Positions 9,310-18,509 of a stretch of 64,000 bases of DNA are shown piece by piece. Each line of letters opens with the position of its first letter. The stretch's first letter is position 1. Origin of the DNA: Microbacterium profundi. GTDB taxonomy: Bacteria > Actinomycetota > Actinomycetes > Actinomycetales > Microbacteriaceae. The notes under the pieces were generated by a model that saw only the letters and a list, made by a program, of their open reading frames with translations, did no database searches and was not told where the DNA came from. The DNA is taken from NCBI RefSeq assembly GCF_000763375.1, contig NZ_JPSY01000003.1, forward strand, positions 310,001-374,000, in the 5' to 3' direction. A program made the position numbers and the translations under genes.

Positions 9310-10137
9310 CTACGCGCCGACCTTGAAGCGTGCGAAGTCTGTCACGGTGATACCGGCATCCTTCGCCACCTGGGCGACAGAGAGCTTGTTGTCCTTGGCG
9401 TAGTCCTGCTCGAGCAGTGCGACCTGCTTGATGAAAGCGGAGACGCGGCCTTCGACGATCTTCGGCAGAGCAGCCTCGGGCTTGCCCTCGTTGCGCGAGA
9501 TCTCGGTGACGATCTCACGCTCCTTCTCGACGGCGTCGGCCGGGACGGAGCCCCGGTCGAGGTAGGACGGGTTGGCGAACGAGATGTGCTGCGCGATGCT
9601 GCGCGCGGTCGCTGCATCGTCACCCGAGTAGGCGACGACGACACCGATCTGCGGCGGCAGGTCCTTGCTCGTGCGGTGCAGGTACACCTCGACGGAATCG
9701 CCGGAGACCGTGCGGACCTGGCGCAGCTCGACCTTCTCGCCGATGATGGCTGCCTCGTCCGAGATCAGCTCACCGACGCTCTGGTCGCCCGCGGATGCCG
9801 CGAGGGCTTCCTCGACCGTGTTCGCCTTGGCTGCGGCAGCAGCATCGGCGACCTTGTCCGCCAGCGCGATGAAGCGCTCGTTCTTCGCGACGAAGTCGGT
9901 CTCGCAGGCGAGCTCGATCAACGTGACGTTGCCGTCCTGCTCACGTGCGACGACGAGGCCCTCGCTCGTGGAACGGTCAGCGCGCTTCGCGTTGCCCTTC
10001 GCACCCTTGAGGCGGAGGATCTCGACGGCCTTCTCGCGGTCGCCTTCGGCTTCCTCGAGCGCCTTCTTCGTGTCGACCATTCCGGTGCCGAGCTGCTCGC
10101 GCAGCGCCTTGATGTCAGCGATGGTGAAGTTGGCCAT
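9310..10137 (-). CDS. tsf: Translation elongation factor Ts
   Basis: A 275-residue guanine-nucleotide exchange factor for EF-Tu. It has the N-terminal UBA-like domain (IKALREQLGTGMVDTKKAL), the family signature LRLKGAKGNAKRADR, and the motif ELACETDFVAKNERF just after it. Two core repeats and a C-terminal module with FIKQVALLEQDYAKD follow. It lies directly downstream of rpsB with a 41-nt gap, as in most bacteria. Confidence 0.98.
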   Translation of the reverse strand: MANFTIADIKALREQLGTGMVDTKKALEEAEGDREKAVEILRLKGAKGNAKRADRSTSEGLVVAREQDGNVTLIELACETDFVAKNERFIALADKVADAAAAAKANTVEEALAASAGDQSVGELISDEAAIIGEKVELRQVRTVSGDSVEVYLHRTSKDLPPQIGVVVAYSGDDAATARSIAQHISFANPSYLDRGSVPADAVEKEREIVTEISRNEGKPEAALPKIVEGRVSAFIKQVALLEQDYAKDNKLSVAQVAKDAGITVTDFARFKVGA

Positions 10138-10178
10138 GTGTGGTGGCTCCTTGCTTCGTGATGTGTGTGTACGCGGAA

Positions 10179-11123
10179 TTACTTGGCGGCGTCGGCCTCG
10201 GCTGCCTCGGCCGGAGCCTCGGTCGCCTCGACGGCAGGAGCCTCTTCGGCAGCAGCTTCGGTCGCCTCTGCAGCAGGAACCTCAGCGGCAGCCTCTTCAG
10301 CCGGAGCCTCAGTCGCTTCAGCAGCAGGAGCCTCAGTCGCCTCAGCGGCAGGAGCCTCAGCAGCGTCGGCCGGAGTCTCGAGGAGTTCCTTCTCCCACTC
10401 GGCCAGCGGCTCAGCGTCACCCGACTCGGGGTTGTGCTTCTGCTGCAGGCCCTCGGCCGCGGCGTCGGCGATGATGCGGGTCAGCAGCGAGACGGAGCGG
10501 ATCGCGTCGTCGTTGCCGGGGATCGGGTACTGGAAGTCGTCCGGGTCGGCGTTCGTGTCGAGGATGCCGATCACGGGGATGCCGAGCTTCTTGGCCTCGT
10601 CGATGGCGAGGTGCTCACGCTTCGCGTCGATGACCCACAGAGCCGAAGGCGTCTTGGTGAGGTTGCGGATACCGCCGAGCGACTTGTGCAGCTTGTCGAG
10701 CTCGCGCTTCTTGAGCAGCAGTTCCTTCTTGGTGAAGCCACTGTTGGCCGGAACCTCGTAGTCGAGCTCCTCGAGCTCCTTCATGCGTGCGAGACGCTTG
10801 GAGATCGTCTGGAAGTTGGTGAGGAGTCCGCCGAGCCAGCGCTGGTTCACGAAGGGCTGGCCGACGCGCGTGGCCTGCTCTGCCAGGATCTCCTGAGCCT
10901 GCTTCTTGGTGCCGACGAAGAGGATGGTGCCGCCGTGCGCGACCGTCTCCTTGACGAAGTCGTAGGCGCTGTCGATGTAGCCCAGCGACTGCTGCAGGTC
11001 GATGATGTGGATGCCGCTGCGCTCGGTGAGGATGAAGCGCTTGACCTTCGGGTTCCACCGACGGGTCTGGTGTCCGAAGTGCACGCCGCTGTCGAGCAGC
11101 TGGCGGATGGTGACCACAGCCAT
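10179..11123 (-). CDS. rpsB: 30S ribosomal protein S2 with a repetitive acidic tail
   Basis: A 314-residue S2. The core of about 245 residues is standard ([66 protein letters not shown]). After the core there are about 70 residues of Ala/Glu/Pro-rich repeats of the form [11 protein letters not shown] and EVPA. The underlying DNA (about 10180-10370) is an imperfect tandem repeat of 15-30 nt units. Acidic tails on S2 occur in actinobacteria but their length varies, and this one is long. It is the first gene of the tsf-pyrH-frr-cdsA run. Confidence 0.97.
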   Translation of the reverse strand: MAVVTIRQLLDSGVHFGHQTRRWNPKVKRFILTERSGIHIIDLQQSLGYIDSAYDFVKETVAHGGTILFVGTKKQAQEILAEQATRVGQPFVNQRWLGGLLTNFQTISKRLARMKELEELDYEVPANSGFTKKELLLKKRELDKLHKSLGGIRNLTKTPSALWVIDAKREHLAIDEAKKLGIPVIGILDTNADPDDFQYPIPGNDDAIRSVSLLTRIIADAAAEGLQQKHNPESGDAEPLAEWEKELLETPADAAEAPAAEATEAPAAEATEAPAEEAAAEVPAAEATEAAAEEAPAVEATEAPAEAAEADAAK

Positions 11124-11327
11124 GGTCGTCTCCTGGTTCTGGCGCGTTCAGCGCCGTTGAGGTTGTGTCGCCGATCGGGTGATCGGCATGCCTGGCGCCC
11201 GGCACACGCCCACCCGCTCTTGCGAGCAGGACCTGAGGGAGTGGATGCCACGACCTTGTCCTTGCAGACGTCGATCGCTCTGGGCACGCGTAGTCACCCC
11301 GAAGTTCGAGGTGCGACCTCCAGTGTA
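11124..11327 (-). promoter_or_regulatory. rpsB promoter and long leader
   Basis: This stretch lies between rpsB and the divergent M23 gene. A -10-like TACACT (minus strand, 11322-11327) would leave a leader of about 190 nt before rpsB. The leader holds a perfect 7-bp hairpin with a 4-nt loop (11170-11187) and a GCTC-GCAA-GAGC mini-hairpin. Long leaders on ribosomal protein genes often bind the protein product, so autoregulation by S2 is possible. I see no gene here. A clear -35 is not visible. Confidence 0.35.
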
Positions 11328-11437
11328 CAGGATCAGTCGCCATCGATTGCTCCTGCACAGGCCGCAGTCCTCCGGCGTTATCCCCCGGACGCGGGTTTCC
11401 CACTGCGCATCACTCACGCATGCTCCAAGATGGTCCG

Positions 11438-12040
11438 ATGCGAGCCCAGAGCAGTTGCGACCGGCGGAACTTCACTGTCCCACGAGCGATCGCGTTCCTG
11501 CTGTTGCTGGTGATGCTGCCCGGTGCCGCTGTCGGGCCACCGACGCCGGACCCGCCGTGGACCTGGCCCGTCGACGGCGCGCGCACCGTGACGACGCCGT
11601 TCCGCGCACCCGCGCACGAGTACGGTCCCGGCCATCGTGGGATCGACATGTCGGCCCCGGTCGGCACCGTCGTGCGTGCGCCGGCGGACGGAGTCGTGGC
11701 GTTCCGCGGAGTGGTCGTGGATCGGCCGCTGCTCACACTCGATACCGGCGACGGGCTCGTGACGACGTTCGAGCCACTCGAATCGACGCTCTCGCCTGGT
11801 GCGGTGGTCGTCGCGGGCCAGGAGATCGGCACGGTCGCGCGGGGCGGTCACACCCCAGCGGGCGAGCTGCACCTCGGCGTGCGGTACCGCGACGTGTACA
11901 TCAACCCCATGCTGTTGTTCGGGGAGGTGCCGCGGGCGATCCTCCTGCCGTGCTGCGGGCCGACCGGCGTCTCGGGCACCGGGACCGGTGCGCCTGACTC
12001 GCTCAGGCTCGCGGGTGCGCGAGTCGGTAGGTCGCTGTGA
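11438..12040 (+). CDS. M23 family metallopeptidase (murein hydrolase)
   Basis: A 200-residue exported protein. It has a basic N-terminus and a hydrophobic signal segment (AIAFLLLLVMLPGAAVG), followed by a LytM/M23 beta-sheet domain. The zinc site is visible as GHRGIDMSAP (HxxxD) and ELHLGVRY. The usual HxH appears as HLG, so one metal ligand may be altered and activity is uncertain. An in-frame ATG at 11420 would add six residues; neither start has a good ribosome-binding site. The 3' end overlaps xerC by 38 nt. An M23 gene between xerC and rpsB is usual in actinobacteria. Confidence 0.8.
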   Translation: MRAQSSCDRRNFTVPRAIAFLLLLVMLPGAAVGPPTPDPPWTWPVDGARTVTTPFRAPAHEYGPGHRGIDMSAPVGTVVRAPADGVVAFRGVVVDRPLLTLDTGDGLVTTFEPLESTLSPGAVVVAGQEIGTVARGGHTPAGELHLGVRYRDVYINPMLLFGEVPRAILLPCCGPTGVSGTGTGAPDSLRLAGARVGRSL

Positions 12041-12905
12041 GTCGCTCCGAAGAGACGTGCGTGTAGATCTGGGTGGTTCCCAGGCTCGCGTGTCCGAGGA
12101 TCTCCTGCACTGCTCTCAGATCCGCACCCCCGTCGAGCAGGTGCGTCGCGGCGGAATGCCGGAGTGCGTGCGGCCCGACGGCCTCGGCGCCGATGATCGG
12201 ACCCAGCGCGTGGGCGACCAGCGTGTATACCGCGCGCGGGCCGAGGCGTCCGCCGCGCGCGCCGAGGAACACGGCGGGCGCGGTTCGTTCGGCGCGGGCG
12301 ACCAGCACGGAGCGACCCCGTGTCAGATACGCGCCGAGCGCGTCGCGGGCGGGGATGCCGTATGGCACGACCCGTTCCTTGGATCCTTTGCCGACTACCC
12401 GGACAGTGGCGCGATCGAGGTCCAGATCGTCGATGTCGATCCCGCAGAGTTCCGAGACCCGCATGCCGGAGCCGTACAGCAGCTCGAGGATCGCATGATC
12501 GCGGAGATGGATGGGGTCGCCATCCGCTGCCGTCTCCCGACGCGCGTCGAGGAGATCGCGCATGCCGTCTTTCGATGCGACGGCGGGAAGCGTGCGGCCG
12601 CGCTTCGGCGCGACCAGTCGCAGGCTCGGATCCAGACCGATCAGCTCCTCGTCCTTCGCCCACGCGAAGAAGGAACGAGCGGCCGCCGCTCGTCTGGCCA
12701 ACGTGGCGCGCGCGTCGCCGCGTCGGGTCGCGCGCCAGAGCCAGTCCCGCAGCGTCTCGAGATCGACATCGGCGAGCGAACTCTCTCCGACGGCATCCGA
12801 GAGATCATGCAGATCCGACCGGTACGCGCGCACCGTCGCGGGCGACAGCCTGCGCACCTGCGTCAGATGTGCGGTGAACGCATCCGCAGCGGCGTTCAGA
12901 TCCAT
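12003..12905 (-). CDS. xerC: Tyrosine recombinase XerC
   Basis: A 300-residue site-specific recombinase with a SAM-like N-terminal DNA-binding domain (residues 1-90) and a complete catalytic domain. Catalytic residues visible are Arg149 (SGMRVSEL), Lys174 (GKGSKERVV), His246 and Arg249 (HALRHSAATH), His272 (GHASL) and the nucleophile Tyr281 (TQIYTHV). Length and context, downstream of dprA in a housekeeping run, fit the chromosome-dimer resolution enzyme acting at dif with XerD. No phage genes adjoin it. Confidence 0.88.
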   Translation of the reverse strand: MDLNAAADAFTAHLTQVRRLSPATVRAYRSDLHDLSDAVGESSLADVDLETLRDWLWRATRRGDARATLARRAAAARSFFAWAKDEELIGLDPSLRLVAPKRGRTLPAVASKDGMRDLLDARRETAADGDPIHLRDHAILELLYGSGMRVSELCGIDIDDLDLDRATVRVVGKGSKERVVPYGIPARDALGAYLTRGRSVLVARAERTAPAVFLGARGGRLGPRAVYTLVAHALGPIIGAEAVGPHALRHSAATHLLDGGADLRAVQEILGHASLGTTQIYTHVSSERLTATYRLAHPRA

Positions 12906-12989
12906 GAGACCAGCATGCCCTCCAGGGTCGCAGGTGCGCCGCGCCTCGCCGTGGCGCAGTCGGAGCCCGGCACGGAGGACCAGGGGAGA

Positions 12990-14162
12990 TCATGCGACGC
13001 CGAGGCGCCATCCCGCCTCATCGCTCCGCACGCGCTCATCCAACGACAGCAGCCCCAGCAGCGCACGGACACGTTCTTCCGACAACCCCGAGATCCGGGC
13101 GAGCTCGATGGATGAGCGTGCGGTGCGGGTGCTCATGGCATCGAGGAGACGGGTCTGGTCGGGGTCGATACGCACCCCTTCTCCCCCACCACGACCACCG
13201 TTGCCGTTCGCGTCGAGGCCGAGCAGCTCGCGCACCTCCGCGGTGCTCGTGACGCAACGCGCGTCATATTCGCGCAACAGCCGATGACAGCCGGCAGATG
13301 CGGCGGATGTCACCGGTCCCGGCACTGATCCCAACGGCCGTCCGAGCGCGGCTGCGTGCCCTGCGGTGTTCAACGATCCGCTGCGCCAGCCCGCCTCCAC
13401 CACCACCGTCGCCATCCCGAGAGCAGCGATGAGCCTGTTGCGCGCGAGGAAGCGCCACTTGGTCGGAGCCGCGCCGCACGGGAGCTCGCTCACCATCGCA
13501 CCGGATGCCTGGATGCGTTCGAACAGCTGCTGATGTCCGGCCGGATACGCGCGGTCGACGCCGCCCGCGAGGAATGCGACGGTCCCGCCCCCGACTCCGA
13601 GCGCTGCCCGATGGGCAGCGCCATCGATCCCGTACGCACCACCGGAGACGACGAGCGTGCCTGATGCCGCCAGATCACCGGCGAATTCGGCCGCGACGGA
13701 TTCGCCGTAGCCGGTCGCCGCCCGCGCTCCGACGATCGACACGCGCTCGGGCGTGATCAGTCGGCTCGCATCGCCTCGGACCCACAGCAGCACCGGCGCA
13801 TGGTCCCCGAGGTCGTCGAGCGACTCGGGCCATTCCTCGTCACCGGGCAGCAGCAGTCGCGCTCGCACCTCTTGTGCGCCGTGGAGCGATTCCGAAACGG
13901 CGCGAGGTCGCGCGCGTGGTCGCCACCGCCGCTGAGCTTCACCGATGACACGGTCCGACAGGGCGAAACGGGAGTCGTCCAGCGCGACACGCATCGCCTC
14001 TTCGGCGCCGAGCTGCGCGATCAGAGCCCCTGCCACACCGTCACCCGGCTCGGCGATCACTCCCCATGCGACCCGTGCCAGGGTATCGGCCGCCTCACTC
14101 TCCGGTCGAGCGCTGCGTGCCACGGCGCAGACCTCGGCGTCTCCGAGCAGAGCATCCATCAT
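12990..14162 (-). CDS. dprA: DNA-processing protein DprA
   Basis: A 390-residue DprA/Smf protein that binds incoming single-stranded DNA and loads RecA during transformation. The Rossmann-like domain holds VSIVGARAATGYGES, LVVSGGAYGIDGAAHRAAL and the segment PAGHQQLFERI. A C-terminal winged-helix part (RTARSSIELARISGL) follows. The ATG at 14162 overlaps the comM stop by 4 nt; the longer in-frame N-terminus lies inside comM and is rejected. The presence of dprA and comM does not by itself show natural competence. Confidence 0.92.
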   Translation of the reverse strand: MMDALLGDAEVCAVARSARPESEAADTLARVAWGVIAEPGDGVAGALIAQLGAEEAMRVALDDSRFALSDRVIGEAQRRWRPRARPRAVSESLHGAQEVRARLLLPGDEEWPESLDDLGDHAPVLLWVRGDASRLITPERVSIVGARAATGYGESVAAEFAGDLAASGTLVVSGGAYGIDGAAHRAALGVGGGTVAFLAGGVDRAYPAGHQQLFERIQASGAMVSELPCGAAPTKWRFLARNRLIAALGMATVVVEAGWRSGSLNTAGHAAALGRPLGSVPGPVTSAASAGCHRLLREYDARCVTSTAEVRELLGLDANGNGGRGGGEGVRIDPDQTRLLDAMSTRTARSSIELARISGLSEERVRALLGLLSLDERVRSDEAGWRLGVA

Positions 14163-15688
14163 GAGATCAGTCCCTTCTTCAGAAAGAGCGCTCGCCCGAG
14201 TTCGTCGTGTCCCGGGCGGTCCACTCCGGCGAGATCCGCCATGGTCCACGCGAGGCGAAGCACACGGTCGTAACCGCGGAGCGTGAGCAGCCCGCGTTCA
14301 AGCGCCCGGTCGAGCGGTGCGCGCACGTCTGACGGCAATCGCAGAGCCTCTTGCCGCAGATGCGAGCCGGCGACTTCGGCGTTCACGGTCCACGGCGTCT
14401 GCGCCCATCGCAAGCCGGCTCGCCGTCTCGCCTCCTGCACCCGACCTCGTGCTTCAGCCGTGGTCGTCCCCGATCGCTCGGACGCTGTCGCCCGAGAGGC
14501 CGCGACGCGTGCGACCTGAAGATCGATGTCGATGCGATCCCTGAGCGGTCCGGAGAGCCGTGCCGAGTATCGCCGAATCGCGATCGGCGGGCAGATGCAC
14601 TCCGCTCCGCGCACGCCGTAGTTTCCGCACGGGCACGGGTTGGTCGCCAGAGCGAGCTGGAACCGTGCGGGGAAACGCGCACGGAAACCGGCGCGGTCGA
14701 TTTCGATGCTCCCCGTCTCCAACGGCTGGCGCAGCGCATCGAGTGCGACGCGCGAGAATTCCGCCGCCTCGTCGAGGAACAGGATCCCGCGATGCGCCCG
14801 CACGATCGCCCCCGGCCTGACGGCCCGCGATCCCCCTCCGACGAGCGCCGCCACAGAGGCACTGTGATGCGGAGCCTCAAGCGGCGGCAGGGCGTCGAGA
14901 ACGTCGACGGCTGCACCGGAAAGCGATCGGATGGACGCGACCTCCAGCGCAGCATCCTCGTCCAGCGGCGGGAGTATGCCCGGCAACCGGCGCGCCAGCA
15001 TCGTCTTCCCCGCCCCTGGCGGACCGCTCATCAGCAGGTGGTGTCCACCGGCAGCAGCGACGATCAGCGCCTCGACTGCCTCGTCCTGTCCGACGACATC
15101 GACCAGATCGAGGCTCTCCGGCTCGTGAGGCGGCGCGACCGCGGCAGTCACGGGTTCGACCTCGACGGGTGCGAGGTCGGCACCATGCCACATCGCCACC
15201 TCCGCAAGCGTGGTCGCGGCGCGCACCCGTATCCCAGGCACGAGTCGCGCCTCCGCCGCGTTCGCGTGGGGCACGATCACCTGTTCGAACCCCGCGCGTG
15301 CAGCGGCGAAGACGGCGGGGAGCACGCCCGGCACCGGACGCACCCTGCCGTCGAGGCCGAGTTCGCCGATATGCACGGTGCGCGCGATCGACCCGGCGTT
15401 GAGCACTCCCCCGGTCGCGACCGCGGAGATCGCGATACCGAGGTCGAATCCGCTGCCGTGCTTGGGCAGACTCGCCGGCGAGAGATTCACCGTGAGCCTG
15501 CGACGAGTCAGCTCCAGGTGCGCGTTCGTCACCGCGTTGTGCACGCGCTGCGCGGCCTCGCCCAGCGCTTTGTCCGGCAGGCCGACGATCTTGAAACCCG
15601 GTGTCTGGTTCGACACGTCCGCCTCGATCTCGACGAGGTGCCCGTCGACACCGGTGAGAGCGACTGCCCAGGTTCGCGCCGTCTTCAT
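14159..15688 (-). CDS. comM: YifB/ComM family Mg-chelatase-like AAA+ ATPase
   Basis: A 509-residue protein with an N-terminal Lon-S5-like domain (residues 1-170, VNLSPASLPKHGSGFDLGIA). A Mg-chelatase-type AAA+ module follows, with Walker A MSGPPGAGKTML, Walker B ILFLDEAAEF and a zinc-like PCPCGNYG...CICPP cluster, and then a C-terminal helical domain. ComM is a hexameric helicase that promotes branch migration during integration of transformed DNA. It is coupled to yraN upstream and dprA downstream by 4-nt overlaps, which suggests one DNA-handling operon. Confidence 0.93.
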   Translation of the reverse strand: MKTARTWAVALTGVDGHLVEIEADVSNQTPGFKIVGLPDKALGEAAQRVHNAVTNAHLELTRRRLTVNLSPASLPKHGSGFDLGIAISAVATGGVLNAGSIARTVHIGELGLDGRVRPVPGVLPAVFAAARAGFEQVIVPHANAAEARLVPGIRVRAATTLAEVAMWHGADLAPVEVEPVTAAVAPPHEPESLDLVDVVGQDEAVEALIVAAAGGHHLLMSGPPGAGKTMLARRLPGILPPLDEDAALEVASIRSLSGAAVDVLDALPPLEAPHHSASVAALVGGGSRAVRPGAIVRAHRGILFLDEAAEFSRVALDALRQPLETGSIEIDRAGFRARFPARFQLALATNPCPCGNYGVRGAECICPPIAIRRYSARLSGPLRDRIDIDLQVARVAASRATASERSGTTTAEARGRVQEARRRAGLRWAQTPWTVNAEVAGSHLRQEALRLPSDVRAPLDRALERGLLTLRGYDRVLRLAWTMADLAGVDRPGHDELGRALFLKKGLIS

Positions 15689-16047
15689 CGCAGATCCACC
15701 AAGTGCTCGAGCGTGCCGGTGGCGGGGTCGGCGCCGACGATCCCGATGATCTCGAGGCGCAGCATCCGATGTCTCGCGAGATCACGATGCTCACCGGCCC
15801 ACGCGTATCCCAACCGCCAGAGCCGTTGCCTCTTGCGCTCGTCTATCGCGTCGAACGGATGGCCGAATCCGGTGCTGCGCCTGGTCTTGACCTCGACGAT
15901 GCCGAGGATGCCGTCGAGCTCGGCGACGATGTCGATCTCGCCCTGCGCGCAGCGCCAGTTGCGGTCGAGTATGCGATACCCGTGCGTCGCCAGGTGCTGT
16001 GCGGCGCGGTCTTCACCCGCACGTCCGAGGTCGTCTTTGGCTGCCAT
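15685..16047 (-). CDS. YraN family protein (UPF0102), putative endonuclease fold
   Basis: A 120-residue protein with the restriction-endonuclease-like core GEIDIVAE followed by GIVEVKTR. This is the expected acidic/Lys pattern of the PD-(D/E)xK fold (Asp, Glu, x, Lys). Its role in DNA processing is unproven. The conserved pairing with comM and dprA supports a part in DNA recombination or uptake. The stop overlaps the comM start by 4 nt. Confidence 0.9.
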   Translation of the reverse strand: MAAKDDLGRAGEDRAAQHLATHGYRILDRNWRCAQGEIDIVAELDGILGIVEVKTRRSTGFGHPFDAIDERKRQRLWRLGYAWAGEHRDLARHRMLRLEIIGIVGADPATGTLEHLVDLR

Positions 16048-16140
16048 GGAGACAGCATGCGCGTGATGATAGAACCGTGATCAGCGTGATTCACGCGACC
16101 TGGGGATCCGGTAAGGGAATGATTTTCGGTGCCGACAGAG

Positions 16141-16467
16141 TCACTTGCCGTCGAGCGAGAGCTCCTCGGGAAGCTCGAACTCACGCCGCTGCAGCTCTTC
16201 GACGTTGACATCCTTGAACGTCAGCACCCGCACGGCCTTGACGAAGCGATCGGCGCGGTAGATGTCCCAGACCCAGACATCGGTCATCGAGATCTCGAAG
16301 TAGAAGTCGTGCTCGGTGTCGCGGCGGACCACGTTCACCTCATTCGCGAGATAGAACCGGCGCTCGGTCTCGACGACGTACTGGAACTGCCCCACGACGT
16401 CGCGATACTCGCGGAACAGTGCGAGTTCGAGTTCGCGGTCGTAATCGTCGAATGCCTCTTCGTCCAT
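16141..16467 (-). CDS. DUF2469 family protein
   Basis: A 108-residue acidic protein that matches the actinobacterial DUF2469 family by length and sequence (DYDRELELALFREYRDVV, RFYLANEVNVV, YFEISMTDVWVWDIYR). The function is unknown. It is nearly always found beside rnhB and lepB in actinobacteria, as here. The 93-nt gap to yraN has no clear terminator. Confidence 0.9.
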   Translation of the reverse strand: MDEEAFDDYDRELELALFREYRDVVGQFQYVVETERRFYLANEVNVVRRDTEHDFYFEISMTDVWVWDIYRADRFVKAVRVLTFKDVNVEELQRREFELPEELSLDGK

Positions 16468-16487
16468 GATGAGTCCATCCTACGAGT

Positions 16488-17150
16488 TCAGAAGAGAGTA
16501 GGGGCATCGGCGATCGCCCACGACGCACGGTGGAACGGCGAGAGCCCCGATTCGCGGATCGCCGCGCGGTGCTCGAGGCTCGCGTAGCCCTTGTTGCGGT
16601 CCCATTGATACGCCGGGTGATCGACGTGAAGTGCGCTCATGTGGTCATCTCGTGCGACCTTGGCGATGACCGATGCCGCCGATACCGAGGCGCAGTCGCG
16701 GTCGCCCTTGATCACCGAGCGCACCTGCAGCGGCGCGGAGTGCACACGCGAGACGTAGTCGTGGTTGCCGTCGAGGATCACCAGAGCGCCGTCGAGCGAG
16801 GCGCCCAGTGCGACGACGGCATCGATCGCACGGGATGCCGCGAGTCCCAGCGCACGCATGATGCCTCCGTCATCGACCTCGGCGGCGCTCGCCCAGCCGA
16901 CACCGGATGCCTGTACCCAGGCCGCGGCGCGGGCGGCCACTTCGGGTCGGCGCTTCTCGGTGACGAATTTCGAGTCGCGCAGCCCCTCCGGGACGCGACG
17001 ACGGCAGCCGGCAGCGTCCATGACCGACGCGCCGACCGCGACGGGACCTGCAAGCGCGCCTCGACCGACTTCGTCGAGCGAGATGATGAGGTCGAACTCG
17101 GCGAGCAGTTTGCGCTCGAGCCTGAGCGTTGGCGCGACGACAGTCATCAC
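16488..17150 (-). CDS. rnhB: Ribonuclease HII
   Basis: A 220-residue enzyme that removes single ribonucleotides and RNA primers from RNA-DNA hybrids. The active-site segment LDEVGRGALAGP carries the first Asp-Glu pair, and the later VILDGNHDY and IKGDRDCASVSAASVIAKV supply the remaining acidic residues. The GTG at 17150 overlaps the lepB stop by 4 nt, and an ATG codon follows directly at 17147. Either may be used. Confidence 0.95.
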   Translation of the reverse strand: MMTVVAPTLRLERKLLAEFDLIISLDEVGRGALAGPVAVGASVMDAAGCRRRVPEGLRDSKFVTEKRRPEVAARAAAWVQASGVGWASAAEVDDGGIMRALGLAASRAIDAVVALGASLDGALVILDGNHDYVSRVHSAPLQVRSVIKGDRDCASVSAASVIAKVARDDHMSALHVDHPAYQWDRNKGYASLEHRAAIRESGLSPFHRASWAIADAPTLF

Positions 17151-17875
17151 TGTGGATCAGGTACGCCGTTGAACACTTCGCGATGGCCGTCGACCGTGCC
17201 GATCCGGTCGAGGGGCCAGGTGGTCAGGAACGTCTTGCCCACCACGTTGTCCAGAGGGACGAATCCCCCGCTGGGCAGATCCTGGTGCGCGCGTGCATCC
17301 TGAGAACGGTCCCGGTTGTCACCCATCAGCCAGAGCGAGCCCTCCGGCACAGTCACATCGAACGGCTCGTTGGATGCCGCCGTGTCGCCCTCGGGCAGAT
17401 TCAGGTACGACAGCTCGTCGATCGGGGCGCCGTTGATCTCGATCTGTCCGAGTGAATTGCAGCAGACGACGTTGTCCCCGGGCAGGCCGATCAGGCGTTT
17501 GACCAGATGATCCTCGCTGTCCGAGGCGGAGAGTCCGATGAGGGTGAGTGCCGAATCGATCGCTTCCATCAGCGGCGGACCGGCCGGCTCCTGCACGCGC
17601 GCTGGCAGCCATCCCCCCGGATCCTCGAACACGACCACATCGCCTCGCGAGTACCCCGTCCAGTTCGGCGTCAGCTCATCGACCAGGATCCGGTCGTCGA
17701 CGAGGAGTGTGCGCTCCATCGAGGCAGAGGGGATGTAGAACGAGCGCACGACGAATGTCTTCACGAGGAAGGACACGAGCGCGGCGATCACGATGATCAC
17801 CAGGACGTCTCGAAGGAAGATCAGGAATCCGCGTCGCCTCTTGCGGCGCACGTCGGGGGCGGATTCAGTCGTCAT
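17147..17875 (-). CDS. lepB: Signal peptidase I
   Basis: A 242-residue type I signal peptidase with one N-terminal membrane helix (VLVIIVIAALVSFLVKTFVV). The catalytic Ser lies in YIPSASMERTL, the Lys general base in HLVKRLIGLPGD, and the terminal box is LMGDNRDRSQDAR. It cleaves signal peptides of exported proteins on the outer face of the membrane. It lies downstream of rplS but beyond that gene's terminator, so it probably has its own promoter in 17876-17950. Confidence 0.95.
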   Translation of the reverse strand: MTTESAPDVRRKRRRGFLIFLRDVLVIIVIAALVSFLVKTFVVRSFYIPSASMERTLLVDDRILVDELTPNWTGYSRGDVVVFEDPGGWLPARVQEPAGPPLMEAIDSALTLIGLSASDSEDHLVKRLIGLPGDNVVCCNSLGQIEINGAPIDELSYLNLPEGDTAASNEPFDVTVPEGSLWLMGDNRDRSQDARAHQDLPSGGFVPLDNVVGKTFLTTWPLDRIGTVDGHREVFNGVPDPQ

Positions 17876-17950
17876 CGCATTCCTTCAGGAGGGTCTTCGC
17901 ACCGCGCTCTGACGGCACCATCTAGGTTCGCACACTCCGGGGTGAACGAA

Positions 17951-17981
17951 AGCACCCCGGGACGCTGTGTCCCGGGGTGCT
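17951..17981 (-). terminator. Rho-independent terminator of rplS
   Basis: Perfect 13-bp GC-rich stem (17951-17963 with 17969-17981) and a 5-nt loop, 18 nt past the rplS stop. On the minus strand the stem is followed by TTCGTTC. This is the most canonical terminator in the window. Confidence 0.85.
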
Positions 17982-17998
17982 CTGCGAAGAAGCTGCGA

Positions 17999-18343
17999 TC
18001 AGCCGCGCTTCTCCTTGATCTTGGCCTTCTTGCCGCGGAGTTCGCGGAGGTAGTAGAGCTTCGCGCGACGCACGTCACCGCGGGTGACGACCTCGATGTG
18101 GTCGATCACCGGGCTGTGCACCGGGAAGGTGCGCTCGACGCCCACCTGGAAGCTGATCTTGCGGACCGTGAAGGTCTCGCGCACGCCATCGCCCTGACGG
18201 CCGATGACGATGCCCTGGAAGACCTGGACACGGGAGCGGGTGCCCTCGGTGATGTTCACGTGCACCTTGACGGTGTCACCGGGGTTGAAGTCAGGAATGT
18301 CGGAACGGAGCGAAGCCGCGTCGACGGCATCCAGGATCTGCAT
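17999..18343 (-). CDS. rplS: 50S ribosomal protein L19
   Basis: A 114-residue L19, which sits at the 30S-50S interface. Typical segments are [41 protein letters not shown], and the basic C-terminal [13 protein letters not shown] chose the ATG at 18343 over longer in-frame starts because it gives the usual L19 N-terminus and has GAGAGAGA upstream. It is a single-gene unit bounded by its own terminator. Confidence 0.97.
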   Translation of the reverse strand: MQILDAVDAASLRSDIPDFNPGDTVKVHVNITEGTRSRVQVFQGIVIGRQGDGVRETFTVRKISFQVGVERTFPVHSPVIDHIEVVTRGDVRRAKLYYLRELRGKKAKIKEKRG

Positions 18344-18509
18344 GATCGTCTCTCTCTGCACTCGCCTCAGGTCGGATGCATGGGATGGAAGGATTACGAG
18401 AATGTGTGCTTGACGGCGCGTGATGCGACCGCGGGCTCCCCTGAGGCAGAGCCGGTAACGGCACAAAGATCCATTCTGCCATGGATCCGGCACGGCACCA
18501 AAACACGCA

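Noticed and set aside
8473..10161. Long plus-strand open frame of 562 codons
   Set aside because: It lies antisense to pyrH and tsf. Such frames are expected in high-GC DNA and the translation has no recognisable family.
12003..12905. Phage or island integrase
   Set aside because: The tyrosine recombinase lies in a conserved housekeeping run, has XerC length and no phage or attachment-site signs.
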